From positions 1 through 64,000 of the forward strand of contig CALVHR010000004.1 in NCBI GenBank assembly GCA_944328495.1: a stretch of DNA of 64,000 bases, read 5' to 3'. Of the stretch, positions 52,334 to 61,836 are shown one piece after another. Source of the DNA: an uncultured Clostridia bacterium. GTDB taxonomy: Bacteria > Bacillota > Clostridia > Christensenellales > Borkfalkiaceae. A program made the position numbers and the translations under genes. The notes below the pieces were generated by a model. The model had not been told where the DNA came from, searched no databases, and saw only the letters and a program-made list of their open reading frames with translations. Numbering within the stretch: position 1 is the first letter of the stretch; the number at the start of each line of letters is the position of its first letter.

Positions 52334-53191
52334 CTATGGTTCCATCAAAACTTCGTCTACATACGCATAATATTTTGACGGAACAATTCCAAGCCGCTCT
52401 TTATACATTTTAATAAGCGGCTGTGTCGAATGAAATCCCGCCTCTTCCGCCGCAAACGAAACCGTACATGACTTGTTTGCCAACAACGTTTTGCTGTACG
52501 CAAAACGTAAATCAGCGATCGTTTCGGCAATAGATGCTCCTGTATGCTTACGAAATTCTCTTTCCAAATGGTATTTGGACAGGTTAACCGCTCTGGCAAC
52601 CTCCGCTACCCCGATATCCTTCCTATAATTTTCCCGAATAAAAATTTGTGCCGCATAAACCGATTTTGATACAAGCGGTGCCTTTTTCTCACGGCAATGC
52701 GCAAGAATGCGCATCAGCAAATTGTAAATGCATGCCGAAATTTCACACAATCGGTTCCCGTTTGCTTTCTGCAAAGTAAAAATTTTTTTTATTTCCCCCG
52801 CATAAAGATCTATGCTAAAATCGTAACAAACAGGCCCAAATACATCATAAAATTCGCGCCGAATAGCAAAAGAATCCCCTCCCGAAACATGAAGATATAA
52901 AATACTCCAATCTTCACTTGTCGGATAAAATATATGTGGTTCCCTGCAATCAATAAATACAAGCGCCCCCTTCTTTAACGCATGCATTTCGCCACCGTAA
53001 TGCATCACCGCTTCCCCTCGCATCGTCATCGTTAGAAGCACATTCGGCACATCTTTCCGTTCTAAATAATAATTGCTTCCGATCTCTTCATATCCGTTCA
53101 GCGTGGAATAATACAGCGAAGCCACTTCATCCGCAACGCGCGGGAATGAATACTTATAACTCCCTTCTCTGAAATCCAATCTTGTTTTCAT
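52334..53191 (-). CDS. AraC-family regulator, divergent from the esterase lipoprotein
   Basis: A 285-residue regulator: N-terminal cupin (about 35-150; VMHYGGEMHALKKGALVFID) and C-terminal AraC double HTH (about 180-285; IGVAEVARAVNLSKYHLERE and VSFAAEEAGFHSTQPLIKMY). It is divergent from the SASA-esterase lipoprotein gene with 140 bases between starts, its probable target. The predicted transcription start is the A of the ATG (53191), so the mRNA appears leaderless, as for the AraC gene at 9350. Confidence 0.88.
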   Translation of the reverse strand: MKTRLDFREGSYKYSFPRVADEVASLYYSTLNGYEEIGSNYYLERKDVPNVLLTMTMRGEAVMHYGGEMHALKKGALVFIDCREPHIFYPTSEDWSILYLHVSGGDSFAIRREFYDVFGPVCYDFSIDLYAGEIKKIFTLQKANGNRLCEISACIYNLLMRILAHCREKKAPLVSKSVYAAQIFIRENYRKDIGVAEVARAVNLSKYHLEREFRKHTGASIAETIADLRFAYSKTLLANKSCTVSFAAEEAGFHSTQPLIKMYKERLGIVPSKYYAYVDEVLMEP

Positions 53192-53197
53192 ACCAGA

Positions 53198-53226
53198 ATT
53201 ATATCATATGTGCTCTTCAAGGTCAA
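53198..53226 (-). promoter_or_regulatory. Promoter of the AraC gene; predicted leaderless start
   Basis: TTGACC (53221-53226) and TATAAT (53198-53203), 17-base spacer, minus strand. Seven positions after the -10 box is 53191, the start codon; TCTGGT between them is no ribosome site. Confidence 0.75.
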
Positions 53227-53276
53227 GTTTTATTCAAAAACAGCACAAAAATATAAATTATTAGCAAAAATAACTC

Positions 53277-53305
53277 TTGCACACAGCATGCCATGCGCGT
53301 ATAAT
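53277..53305 (+). promoter_or_regulatory. Promoter of the esterase lipoprotein gene
   Basis: TTGCAC (53277-53282) and TATAAT (53300-53305), 17-base spacer. The spacer holds the palindrome GCATGCCATGC, a possible regulator contact. Confidence 0.65.
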
Positions 53306-53331
53306 TAAATCAGCAATCAAAAAGGAGAAAA

Positions 53332-55431
53332 ATGATGAAAAAAAGTTTAAGAAGCATCGTTCTGCTGCTGGCATTGCTTTTTATTTTTGCTTTGCTTGCC
53401 GGATGCACCAACTCGACCGATCAGGACAAAAACAGCAATACCAACACCGAAGACAATCAAGAAGAAACTGAAGATGAACAAGAAACAACAGATCAAAATA
53501 CCGAAAATACCGCACCCGAGATTATTTATGATCTCACCGGAACTACACTCAATGTCTATGCCCCCGAAGGCGCAGAATATAGGCTGGATGACGGGACTTG
53601 GCAAAAAAACGGAAATTATACGGTCAACCGCGGACAAACTTATTCTCTTTCCATGCGGTGGGAAGGCGAAGACAAAATAACAACCGAAGAAATTTCTGTC
53701 TCCGAAAAGAAAGTTATGGATGTTTACCTCATCGGCGGACAGAGCAATGCACTGGGTATTTCTCAGATACCGCAATTGCTCGACGAAGATGAGAAAGCTA
53801 TGATGGAACCGAACGACAACGTGCGCATCTATGCAGCGGGCGAAACAGCTACAAATACTTCAGGAAATGTCAATACTTGGACGACCGTTCGCGGCGGACT
53901 CGGACTGACAGCCGACCATTTCGGTCCGGAAATCGGGATTGCAGACACTTTGGAAGATTACTATCCCCTCGACAGCGACGGCGACGCAAGCGTTGCCATA
54001 ATCAAATATACCTGGGGAGGAACAAATCTCTTCTATCGCTGGCTGCCCCCTACCTCTTACAAGGAAAATATCGGCTGGATCAATGAGCTCGCATACTATC
54101 CGCAACTGGACGGTGAATATGTTGGAGACCTGTACGCAAATTTTGTCAACACTGTCCGGGCTCAGATTTTTGCCCTGCAAGAAGAAGGTTTCGAAACCCG
54201 CATACGCGGAATGATGTGGATGCAGGGTGAAGCGGACGCTGGAGTCTGGAACGAAATGACCTGTTACGAACGCAATCTCGAAAACTTGATAAACGATTTG
54301 CGCGACGCGCTCGAAACTCCCGATATGCCTTTTATTATCGGCGAAATCAATACCAGAGTAGATTCCTTTGCCAACGAAATCCGCGCCATTCAAAAACGCG
54401 TTGCCAATAAAGTTGAAAACACTTATTTTGTTTCCACCACAGACCTTGAAATGGGCCTTTGGGATTGGTATCACTTTTACGCGCCGGATATGATCACCCT
54501 CGGCAGAAGATTTGGAGCAGCCCTCCTCTCCGCGGCAAGGAATATCCCTGTTTCCGAAGGGCAATCACTATCCTACACCGTTAACGAAGGCAGTGCGTTC
54601 ACGCTTCCGCAAATGGATAAATTGAATACGGCGGACGGAAACGCACGCCTGACCTACATCGAATGGGACACACCGGCTGCATCCGACCTCGCCGCGGGCA
54701 AAAATTTCACCTTAAACGGTAAAGCAATTTGGAACGATCATTTCACCCCCGTTACCGCAAACATTACCGTCGAAAAAGGCGTTACTTTGGACGGCATCAT
54801 GGATGAAGCAATTTGGCAAGAATATAAATTGTTTGAACTCGGTGATAACAAAACCTCTTTCCGCACTTTCTATACCGATGAAGGAATTTATGTGGGAGCA
54901 TACATAAAAGATAAAGAAATCGTCAGCAAAATAGCTACCTCCAATTTCGACGGTGATATTCGCACTCTTGCCGACAACTTAGGGTTGTTCTTTGAAACTA
55001 CCGGCCTTGAATCGGATACCCGCACTACCGGACAAACTCTTGTCTGGCTGGGCGCCAACGATATTCTGCGCGTTTACCAAACCGACGCAAATGCCGCCTG
55101 GGCCGTAATCAACGGAAATGTAAACCTCTATCTCTCTCAAGCGCAGATGAATGTCTTCCGCGGCATACAGGTGTACGGGACACCCGATCTTTTATACCCC
55201 GCCGACGAAGGATATGCAATGGAAATTTTTATTCCGTTTTCTACGCTCGGCATCTCTGCAGGCGAAATCGAAACTCTTCGCTGGAACCTCGAAGTCACCG
55301 AAGCAAGCCAGTCGGATACAACCGTTACCTTCCGAAATCTGAATTCGGATGCACTGCTCTACTTTGACAATACTTCAAACGAAAATTATGTTCCCTATCT
55401 GAACTATGCTGTTGCTCCCGATGCTGAATAA
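53332..55431 (+). CDS. Lipoprotein with sialate O-acetylesterase-like (SASA) domain and CBM9-like domain
   Basis: A 699-residue surface lipoprotein; lipobox LLAGC, followed by an acidic Asn/Glu/Asp/Thr linker. The SGNH/SASA domain (about 125-405) has GGQSNALG with the nucleophile Ser, WMQGEAD, and the Asp-His pair in DWYHFYAP. A CBM9-like domain (about 480-695) begins at VTLDGIMDEAIW and includes FRTFYTDEGIYVGAYI. AAAGGAG precedes two successive ATGs; either could start. It would deacetylate host or plant glycans at the cell surface. Single-gene unit under the divergent AraC regulator. Sialate versus xylan acetyl specificity cannot be told. Confidence 0.85.
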   Translation: MMKKSLRSIVLLLALLFIFALLAGCTNSTDQDKNSNTNTEDNQEETEDEQETTDQNTENTAPEIIYDLTGTTLNVYAPEGAEYRLDDGTWQKNGNYTVNRGQTYSLSMRWEGEDKITTEEISVSEKKVMDVYLIGGQSNALGISQIPQLLDEDEKAMMEPNDNVRIYAAGETATNTSGNVNTWTTVRGGLGLTADHFGPEIGIADTLEDYYPLDSDGDASVAIIKYTWGGTNLFYRWLPPTSYKENIGWINELAYYPQLDGEYVGDLYANFVNTVRAQIFALQEEGFETRIRGMMWMQGEADAGVWNEMTCYERNLENLINDLRDALETPDMPFIIGEINTRVDSFANEIRAIQKRVANKVENTYFVSTTDLEMGLWDWYHFYAPDMITLGRRFGAALLSAARNIPVSEGQSLSYTVNEGSAFTLPQMDKLNTADGNARLTYIEWDTPAASDLAAGKNFTLNGKAIWNDHFTPVTANITVEKGVTLDGIMDEAIWQEYKLFELGDNKTSFRTFYTDEGIYVGAYIKDKEIVSKIATSNFDGDIRTLADNLGLFFETTGLESDTRTTGQTLVWLGANDILRVYQTDANAAWAVINGNVNLYLSQAQMNVFRGIQVYGTPDLLYPADEGYAMEIFIPFSTLGISAGEIETLRWNLEVTEASQSDTTVTFRNLNSDALLYFDNTSNENYVPYLNYAVAPDAE

Positions 55432-55449
55432 CCAAAGAAAAATTTAAAC

Positions 55450-55499
55450 AAAGTCGGGGCGCGCGTTCTTTGAACGCGCGCCCCGACTTTTATTTTTTT
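55450..55499. terminator. Bidirectional terminator, 19-bp stem
   Basis: AAAGTCGGGGCGCGCGTTC (55450-55468) pairs with its complement (55472-55490) around a three-base loop, followed by TATTTTTTTA. It serves the lipoprotein gene and the pyr operon end. Confidence 0.85.
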
Positions 55500-55503
55500 A
55501 TAT

Positions 55504-56415
55504 TCAATTTAAAACAAGTGTTCCGCGCATTTCATTGATATCTTTAACCCCGTGTGCATCCAGCCAACGAGACAAGCCTTCAATGATCTTCGGCATTGCG
55601 AGCGTATCCGTAAAATTCGCCGTACCTACCTGCACAGCCGCAGCGCCCGCAATAATAAATTCCAACGCGTCTTCCGCACAGGTGATCCCGCCCATACCGA
55701 TGACGGGAATATCTACTGCCCGACAAACTTCATACACCATGCGCACCGCTATCGGCTTGATTCCCGCACCTGAAACGCCGCCCGTGTTGTTGGCTATGAG
55801 CGGACGTCTGCGCTCGATATCGATCACCATGCCCGTCAGCGTATTGATCAAAGATACGCAGTCCGCACCCCCTTCCTGCGCCGCCAATGCATTCACCGCA
55901 ATGCTTTCCACATTGGGAGACAGTTTCACTATGAGCGGTGTTCTTTTCAGTGCGCTCTTTGCGACAGAGGTAACCTCTTTCACGCTTTCGGGGCGAATCC
56001 CGAATGCCATCCCGCCGCACTTTACATTGGGGCAAGATATATTGAGTTCAACCATGTCTACCTTGCCGTCCAGTCTAGCGCAGATGCCCGCATAATCATC
56101 CAGCGTCTTTCCCGCAACGTTGGCGATCACCGCCGTATTCTTGCTTTTAAGAAAATCCAAATCCTCTTCCAAAAAAACATCCAACCCCGGATTTTGCAAT
56201 CCCACCGCATTGAGAATTACGCCATACCCCTCCGCTATACGCGGGACGGGATTTCCGAGACGCGGTTCAAGCGTCAGTCCTTTGGTACTGACTCCACCCA
56301 AAACGCCGATATCATAAATTTCATTAAACTCTTTTCCGAATCCGAATGTACCGCTCGCCGCGATCACCGGATTTTTCAGTTCTACGCCGCAAATATTGAC
56401 TTTCAGATTCGCCAT
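55504..56415 (-). CDS. pyrD: Dihydroorotate dehydrogenase B, catalytic subunit
   Basis: A 303-residue FMN enzyme, class 1B, that oxidises dihydroorotate to orotate with NAD via PyrK. Motifs are VIAASGTFGFGKEF, VELNISCPNVKCGG with the catalytic Cys, and VQVGTANF near the end. It follows pyrK with a one-base overlap. Last gene of the pyr operon. Confidence 0.95.
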   Translation of the reverse strand: MANLKVNICGVELKNPVIAASGTFGFGKEFNEIYDIGVLGGVSTKGLTLEPRLGNPVPRIAEGYGVILNAVGLQNPGLDVFLEEDLDFLKSKNTAVIANVAGKTLDDYAGICARLDGKVDMVELNISCPNVKCGGMAFGIRPESVKEVTSVAKSALKRTPLIVKLSPNVESIAVNALAAQEGGADCVSLINTLTGMVIDIERRRPLIANNTGGVSGAGIKPIAVRMVYEVCRAVDIPVIGMGGITCAEDALEFIIAGAAAVQVGTANFTDTLAMPKIIEGLSRWLDAHGVKDINEMRGTLVLN

Positions 56416-57188
56416 CAGATCTCAACCTCCCCGATCGCAAAAACAGGTCCGTCTTTACACACGCGCGCATTTCCTTTGCCGCCGGCCCTTTTACATACGC
56501 AGACGAGACAAGCACCGATGCCGCACCCCATTCGCTCTTCCAAAGAAACGTAGCAGGGAATATTTACTTTTCTCGCAGAAAGCTCCGTTTTCAGCGCCCG
56601 CAGCATAGGCGTAGGACCGCAGGCAAAAATCACATCCGGGTTCGCCGCATCAATTCCCGCAAAAAAAGCTGAAACCGCATTGCCGCGATCGCCGAAACTG
56701 CCGTCATCCGTAACGATATGCAATTCTTGGGAAAGCGCGCTGAATTCCTCCTCCATGCAAACGGCGTCCTTGTTACGAAAACCGATATAGGAATAAAATT
56801 CTTTTCCCAGCCCCGCATATTCGCGAAGTACGGACAACATAGGGAATATCCCTACACCTCCGCCGATCAACGCGATGCGCTTTTCCTGCTCTTCGACAAC
56901 AAATCCGTTTCCGAGCGGAAGCACGCAAGACAAAGTATCTCCTACCTTCTTCTCACTCATGGCGCGCGTGCCCGCACCTTTAAGCTGATAGCAAATCGTT
57001 ACCGACGTTTCATCGTATCCGCATATCGCGATCGGACGCCGCAGAAGATGCGCTCCGTCTCCAACCGAAATATTCACAAACTTTCCGCAAGCAAGTCCTT
57101 CTGTTTTTTCGGGAAGAAGAAACCGCATTTTATATACGTTTTTCGCAATCGGCACATTTTCCGCCACGGTCACTCTTAACTCTTTCAT
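56415..57188 (-). CDS. pyrK: Dihydroorotate dehydrogenase B, electron transfer subunit
   Basis: A 257-residue ferredoxin-reductase-like protein with FAD and one [2Fe-2S] cluster. FAD and NAD segments are RRPIAICGYD and IALIGGGVGIFPML; the cluster cysteines are in MGCGIGACLVCVCKR and RVCKDGPVF. Passes electrons from PyrD to NAD. It lies 53 bases after pyrF; that spacer contains AAGTACTATGT, also found before pyrE. Confidence 0.95.
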   Translation of the reverse strand: MKELRVTVAENVPIAKNVYKMRFLLPEKTEGLACGKFVNISVGDGAHLLRRPIAICGYDETSVTICYQLKGAGTRAMSEKKVGDTLSCVLPLGNGFVVEEQEKRIALIGGGVGIFPMLSVLREYAGLGKEFYSYIGFRNKDAVCMEEEFSALSQELHIVTDDGSFGDRGNAVSAFFAGIDAANPDVIFACGPTPMLRALKTELSARKVNIPCYVSLEERMGCGIGACLVCVCKRAGGKGNARVCKDGPVFAIGEVEI

Positions 57189-57241
57189 TCTTATCTAAAA
57201 CCCCGATTTTTTACTGTTTATGTGTAACATAGTACTTCGTT

Positions 57242-58150
57242 TTAACCTTTTATTGCACGATTTAGGTCGATTTTCATATCCATACATGCTTGGCGTGCCG
57301 CTGCATCAAAAGAAAGTCCTGCATACTTTTCCTGCTTGTACGCGCAGAGAATTCCACGTGAAGAGTTGACTATGCCGCCCAAACCGTCCTTATCAAAACA
57401 TACTTTGAGATCATCCGCCGTACCGCCCTGCGCACCGTAACCCGGAATCAGGAAAAAGGTGTGCGGCATTTCGCGGCGAAGAATTTGCGCTTGCTGCGGG
57501 TGCGTTGCGCCGACCACTGCACCGACTGCCGAATAACCGTATTTACCGATGCAGTCCTTGCCCCATTCTTCGACCAGCCCGCCCATATATTCATAGACAG
57601 TTTTGCCGTTTTCAAGCTTCAAGTCCTGCAATTCGCCGCTGGATTTATTGGATGTCTTTACCAAAACAAAAATTCCTTTATCCCTTTTTTGCATCCAACC
57701 TAAAAACGGCTTGATCCCGTCCGAACCGAGATACCCGTTGACGGTAAGAAAGTCTGAATCAAACGCGGTATACACTTCGCCGTCAACCACGGTTTGACCG
57801 AGATAAGCCTTCGCATAGCACTCCGCCGTCGCGCCGATATCGTTACGCTTGGCATCCGTCATCACAAGCATCCCCTTTCTCGAAGCATACTTCACCGTTT
57901 CGGCAAAAGCGCGCATTCCTTCCAGACCATACATTTCATAATAGGCGATCTGCACTTTTACGCAAGGAACAATGTCGCAAATGGAATCCACGATTTTTTT
58001 ATTGAACGCAAGCACCGCATCCGCCGCACCGGCAAAATCTTGAACGCCCTCCTTCATCGATTCGGGAAGATAATCAAAAGACGTATCCAACCCCGCAACG
58101 GTCGGATTGTCGTATTCTTGAATTTTATCAATAAGCGTATCTATGATCAT
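57242..58150 (-). CDS. pyrF: Orotidine 5'-phosphate decarboxylase, long type
   Basis: A 302-residue decarboxylase of the longer (type 2) PyrF group. The catalytic Asp-Lys-Asp cluster is in MTDAKRNDIGATAE, and GLDTSFDYLPESM is the substrate-side start. The phosphate-gripping end is FFLIPGYGAQGGTADDL. Converts OMP to UMP. It follows pyrE by 17 bases. Confidence 0.95.
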   Translation of the reverse strand: MIIDTLIDKIQEYDNPTVAGLDTSFDYLPESMKEGVQDFAGAADAVLAFNKKIVDSICDIVPCVKVQIAYYEMYGLEGMRAFAETVKYASRKGMLVMTDAKRNDIGATAECYAKAYLGQTVVDGEVYTAFDSDFLTVNGYLGSDGIKPFLGWMQKRDKGIFVLVKTSNKSSGELQDLKLENGKTVYEYMGGLVEEWGKDCIGKYGYSAVGAVVGATHPQQAQILRREMPHTFFLIPGYGAQGGTADDLKVCFDKDGLGGIVNSSRGILCAYKQEKYAGLSFDAAARQACMDMKIDLNRAIKG

Positions 58151-58167
58151 ATTTCAATCCCCCGATT

Positions 58168-58827
58168 TTAGTACTTTGCGCCGTACTGTGCCAGATATTC
58201 CCGGATCGCGGGAACGTGCTCTTTCCCCTCGATCACACCTGCTTCAAGCGCAGCGACGATATCCTGAATATTCACAATGGAATAAACTTTGACACCTTCT
58301 TCCGCCCATGCCTGCTGCACGGCGGATTTATCGCTGTCCAGCGCCTTTTCCATGCGATCGACCGTAATGACCATACCCGTAATATTCACATTCGCAGCTC
58401 CGCGAAGTTTGGGCAATACTTCTTTGAGCGCCTTACCGCTGGTCATGACATCTTCGACGATGACCAGTTTCTCATTATCCTGCGGCTGTTTTCCGACAAA
58501 CATACCGCCCTCTCCGTGGTCTTTGACCTCCTTGCGATCAAAACAAAAATTGACGTCCTGACCGTATTTCTCATACAACGCCACAGCTGCGGAAAGCGCC
58601 AGCGGTACCCCTTTGTACGCAGGTCCGAATAAGGTTTCGACTTGTATCCCGTTTTCATGAATGCAGTCCGCATAGAACTCCCCGAGACGCTTGATTTGCG
58701 CGCCTGTCTTGTACTCTCCCGCATTCAGAAAATACGGCGCTATGCGCCCGCTCTTCAATTTGAACGTACCGAATTTAAGAACACCGCATTCCGCCAAAAA
58801 AGCTATGAATTTCTGCTTATAATCCAT
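58168..58827 (-). CDS. pyrE: Orotate phosphoribosyltransferase
   Basis: A 219-residue type I phosphoribosyltransferase. The PRPP loop is VIVEDVMTSGKALK, and FCFDRKEVKDHGEGG is the orotate-specific flexible loop. Converts orotate and PRPP to OMP. GGAG precedes the ATG; it lies 55 bases after pyrC. Confidence 0.95.
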   Translation of the reverse strand: MDYKQKFIAFLAECGVLKFGTFKLKSGRIAPYFLNAGEYKTGAQIKRLGEFYADCIHENGIQVETLFGPAYKGVPLALSAAVALYEKYGQDVNFCFDRKEVKDHGEGGMFVGKQPQDNEKLVIVEDVMTSGKALKEVLPKLRGAANVNITGMVITVDRMEKALDSDKSAVQQAWAEEGVKVYSIVNIQDIVAALEAGVIEGKEHVPAIREYLAQYGAKY

Positions 58828-58882
58828 GATTTTCTCCTTTTACGTCTGACATAGTACTTTGAATATGCTTTATTATTTTAAT

Positions 58883-60154
58883 TTACGCCGAATATTTGAT
58901 CTTTCCGTCCACAATTGTGTACTTTACCCTGCCATACACTTCTGTACCGTCAAACGGTGTGTTTTTGCCTTTTGAGACAAATTTTTTACTATCGATCACA
59001 TATTTTTCGTTCAAGTCCGCGAGCATTATATCCGCAACCCCGCCTTCTTTCAGTTCCCCGCCTTCCAAATTCAAAATGCGGGCAGGTGCCGTGCTCATGC
59101 GTTCGGCAAGCTGTTCAAGCGTCAGCACGCCGCCGCGAACAAGATTTGTGTAAGAAAGAGCAAAGGACGTTTCGATTCCGCTGATACCGAACGCCGCAAG
59201 GTTGTATTCGACGCTCTTCTCGTCGACGTGATGCGGTGCATGATCGGTAACGATGCAGTCAAGCGTTCCGTCACGAAGACCCTCTTTGATCGCCTCAACG
59301 TCTTCCTTTTCACGAACAGGAGGATTGACTTTTGTATTCGCATCGTAGCTGAGCACAATATCGTCCGTAAGCGTAAAATAATGCGGACAAGTCTCGGCAC
59401 TGATCGCAACTCCTCGCGCCTTTGCTTCGCGCAAAAGCTGCACCCCGCCTTTTGTCGATACGTGGCAGATATGCGCACGCTTCTGCAAGGTCTCCGCAAG
59501 TATGATCTCGCGCGCAATCATAATTTCCTCCGCCGCACGCGGAATCCCCTTCAACCCGGCCAAGGTGCTATTGTATCCTTCGTTGACGACTCCCCCGTCC
59601 ACCAACGATTTGTCCTCACAGTGCGAAAGACAGATCAGACCGAAATCGGACGCATATTCCATCGCCAGCCGCATAACGCGCGCATCGGAAACGGGCCTGC
59701 CGTCATCACTGATCGCAACCGCACCCGCATCTTTCATCTTTCCGATCTCTGCAAGCTGTTCGCCTTTTTCCCCGACCGTGATCGCACCGATCGGCCGCAC
59801 TTTGCAAAGGCCTACCTCCTTGCCGCGCGCAACAATGTATCCGACAACCGCGGCATTGTCACAAACAGGATTGGTGTTCGGCATACAGCATATCTGCGTA
59901 AAACCGCCGTGCACCGCCGCAGCCGAACCGCTCGCGATGTCTTCTTTGTATTCATACCCCGGTTCGCGCAGGTGCACGTGCATATCGATCAGGCCGGGAA
60001 ACACATGCAATTCGCTCGCATCGATCGTCTTTACCCCTGCCATATCAATATTTTCCGAAATCTTTGCGATCTTGTCGCCGTCAACGAGGATATCGCATTT
60101 CTTTACGCTATCCGTAAACACCGCTGTCCCGTTTTTGATGAGAAGTTTACTCAT
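58883..60154 (-). CDS. pyrC: Dihydroorotase
   Basis: A 423-residue zinc amidohydrolase of the Bacillus type. Metal ligands are DMHVHLREPGYEYKED, the later CHVSTKGG, and TDHAPHHVDEK. Forms dihydroorotate from carbamoyl aspartate. Its start overlaps the pyrB end by eight bases. Length and motifs support an active enzyme rather than an inactive PyrC'. Confidence 0.95.
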   Translation of the reverse strand: MSKLLIKNGTAVFTDSVKKCDILVDGDKIAKISENIDMAGVKTIDASELHVFPGLIDMHVHLREPGYEYKEDIASGSAAAVHGGFTQICCMPNTNPVCDNAAVVGYIVARGKEVGLCKVRPIGAITVGEKGEQLAEIGKMKDAGAVAISDDGRPVSDARVMRLAMEYASDFGLICLSHCEDKSLVDGGVVNEGYNSTLAGLKGIPRAAEEIMIAREIILAETLQKRAHICHVSTKGGVQLLREAKARGVAISAETCPHYFTLTDDIVLSYDANTKVNPPVREKEDVEAIKEGLRDGTLDCIVTDHAPHHVDEKSVEYNLAAFGISGIETSFALSYTNLVRGGVLTLEQLAERMSTAPARILNLEGGELKEGGVADIMLADLNEKYVIDSKKFVSKGKNTPFDGTEVYGRVKYTIVDGKIKYSA

Positions 60155-61082
60155 TTTTTTCGCCTCCCTGCCTGTTTTTGACGAGCAGGAACAAGAGTGC
60201 CATACGCACGGCGACCCCGTTGAGCACCTGCTCCGTAATTTTGCTGTTCGGCGCGTCGATGACGTCTGTCGTCATCTCCACACCGCGGTTTACAGGACCC
60301 GGATGCATGACGATGCAATCCTTATCCGCAAATTTCAAATGCTCCTCGCTCACTCCGTAATATTTGCTGTACTCGGACAGTGAAGGGAACAACCCGCCCT
60401 GTTGACGCTCCAATTGAATACGAAGCCCCATTACAACATTCGCGCCCGCGAGCGCCTCTTCGCGCGAGCGGGCAATTTTTGCTCCCATCCTTTCGATCCC
60501 CTGCGGCATCAGCGTTGCGGGAGCAAACATTGTCACCTCCGCGCCAAGTTTGACAAGTCCGAACAAATTGCTCTTCGCCACGCGAGAATGTTTGATATCA
60601 CCGAGAATCGCAACTTTCAAGCCCTCGAACGAACCAAACTTTTCGCGCATCGTATAAAAATCCAGGAGCGCCTGCGTCGGATGCTCATTCATCCCGTCGC
60701 CCCCGTTTACTACGGATGCTTTGACATGCCTTGCCAAAATATGAGGCGCACCCCCCATAGGATGCCGCATGACAATAACATCGTTCTTCATCGCATCGAG
60801 AGTGTAGCCCGTATCGATGAGCGTTTCCCCCTTCTGCACCGAACTGGACGACGCCGAAATGTTTACCGTGCCCGCACCCAAATATTTTGCCGCAAGTTCA
60901 AACGAACAGCGGGTACGCGTGCTATTCTCGTAAAAGAGAGTCGTTACCGTCCTGCCCTGCAAGTGCGGCAGCTTTTTTAAATTCTGCGTAAGCAGTTTTT
61001 TCATGCCGACCGCCGTATCGAGAATGAGCATGATATCCTCTGCCGACGCATCGTACAAACCCAAAAGATCTTTTCCAAGCAT
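60147..61082 (-). CDS. pyrB: Aspartate carbamoyltransferase, catalytic chain
   Basis: A 311-residue transcarbamoylase. STRTRCSFELAAKYLGA binds carbamoyl phosphate, and HPTQALLDFYTM and VMHPGPVNRG are further family motifs. No regulatory pyrI is encoded, as in Bacillus. It follows pyrR by 87 bases that hold no gene. Confidence 0.95.
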   Translation of the reverse strand: MLGKDLLGLYDASAEDIMLILDTAVGMKKLLTQNLKKLPHLQGRTVTTLFYENSTRTRCSFELAAKYLGAGTVNISASSSSVQKGETLIDTGYTLDAMKNDVIVMRHPMGGAPHILARHVKASVVNGGDGMNEHPTQALLDFYTMREKFGSFEGLKVAILGDIKHSRVAKSNLFGLVKLGAEVTMFAPATLMPQGIERMGAKIARSREEALAGANVVMGLRIQLERQQGGLFPSLSEYSKYYGVSEEHLKFADKDCIVMHPGPVNRGVEMTTDVIDAPNSKITEQVLNGVAVRMALLFLLVKNRQGGEKNE

Positions 61083-61169
61083 ACTATGGTCTCCCGTTCC
61101 GATAATAGTTATCCGATTGTTTTTCGCCGCCGTTTTCGGCAGTCCGAATTTTCCAATTCCAAACTTCTT

Positions 61170-61706
61170 TTAATCCCTTGCTTCAATACCCAGACTGTCT
61201 TGCCCCTCGATCTCCGCAAGGCGGACGTCGATAAATTCATGGCGCGAAGCAGGTATGTTTTTACCCACAAAATCGGGACTGACAGGCATCTCCTTGCCGC
61301 CGCGATCGCACAACACAAGCAGGCGAATATTCGCCGGCCTGCCCAGATCGAACAAAGCCTCGATCGCCGCACGGACACTTCTGCCCGTATGCAATACATC
61401 GTCGCACAGCACCACATTTTTCCCGTCCACCGAAAATCCGAGCTCATTGACCTTCGCATCGGGAACAAAATAACCGCTCACCAAATCATCGCGGTACATT
61501 CCGATATCGATGCCGGCACAGGGAATTTCCGCCCCGTAATACTTTAAAAGCAAGTCACGCAAGCGCGCCGCAACAATCTCACCTCGCCGACGTATGCCGA
61601 CCAGGCAAAGATTTTCCGTACCTTTGTTCTTTTCAACGATTTCGTGGGAAAGACGGGTCAGCGTGCGCGAAATCGCATCGGCATCCATTAAAATTCTTTC
61701 GGACAT
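61170..61706 (-). CDS. pyrR: PyrR, pyr mRNA-binding attenuation protein
   Basis: A 178-residue phosphoribosyltransferase-fold regulator with PRPP loop VVLCDDVLHTGRSVRAA. With UMP it binds the pyr leader and favours termination; it also has weak uracil phosphoribosyltransferase activity. First gene of the operon, with AGGAG before ATG. One leader terminator lies directly upstream (61805-61836). Confidence 0.95.
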   Translation of the reverse strand: MSERILMDADAISRTLTRLSHEIVEKNKGTENLCLVGIRRRGEIVAARLRDLLLKYYGAEIPCAGIDIGMYRDDLVSGYFVPDAKVNELGFSVDGKNVVLCDDVLHTGRSVRAAIEALFDLGRPANIRLLVLCDRGGKEMPVSPDFVGKNIPASRHEFIDVRLAEIEGQDSLGIEARD

Positions 61707-61804
61707 CTCTTCTCCTTTTTGCGGAACATGTCACCCGACACACCCGAATTCATCAAACGACCAACCGACAGCCTGTCCGACAGCACTCTTGCCGAGCCGG
61801 ACAT

Positions 61805-61836
61805 AAAAAAAACGCCCGCGCCAAAGATGCGCGGGC
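61805..61836 (-). terminator. Attenuator terminator of the pyr leader
   Basis: On the minus strand GCCCGCGC and GCGCGGGC pair around a seven-base loop and are followed by eight T. It lies between promoter and pyrR, as in PyrR-regulated leaders. Confidence 0.9.
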
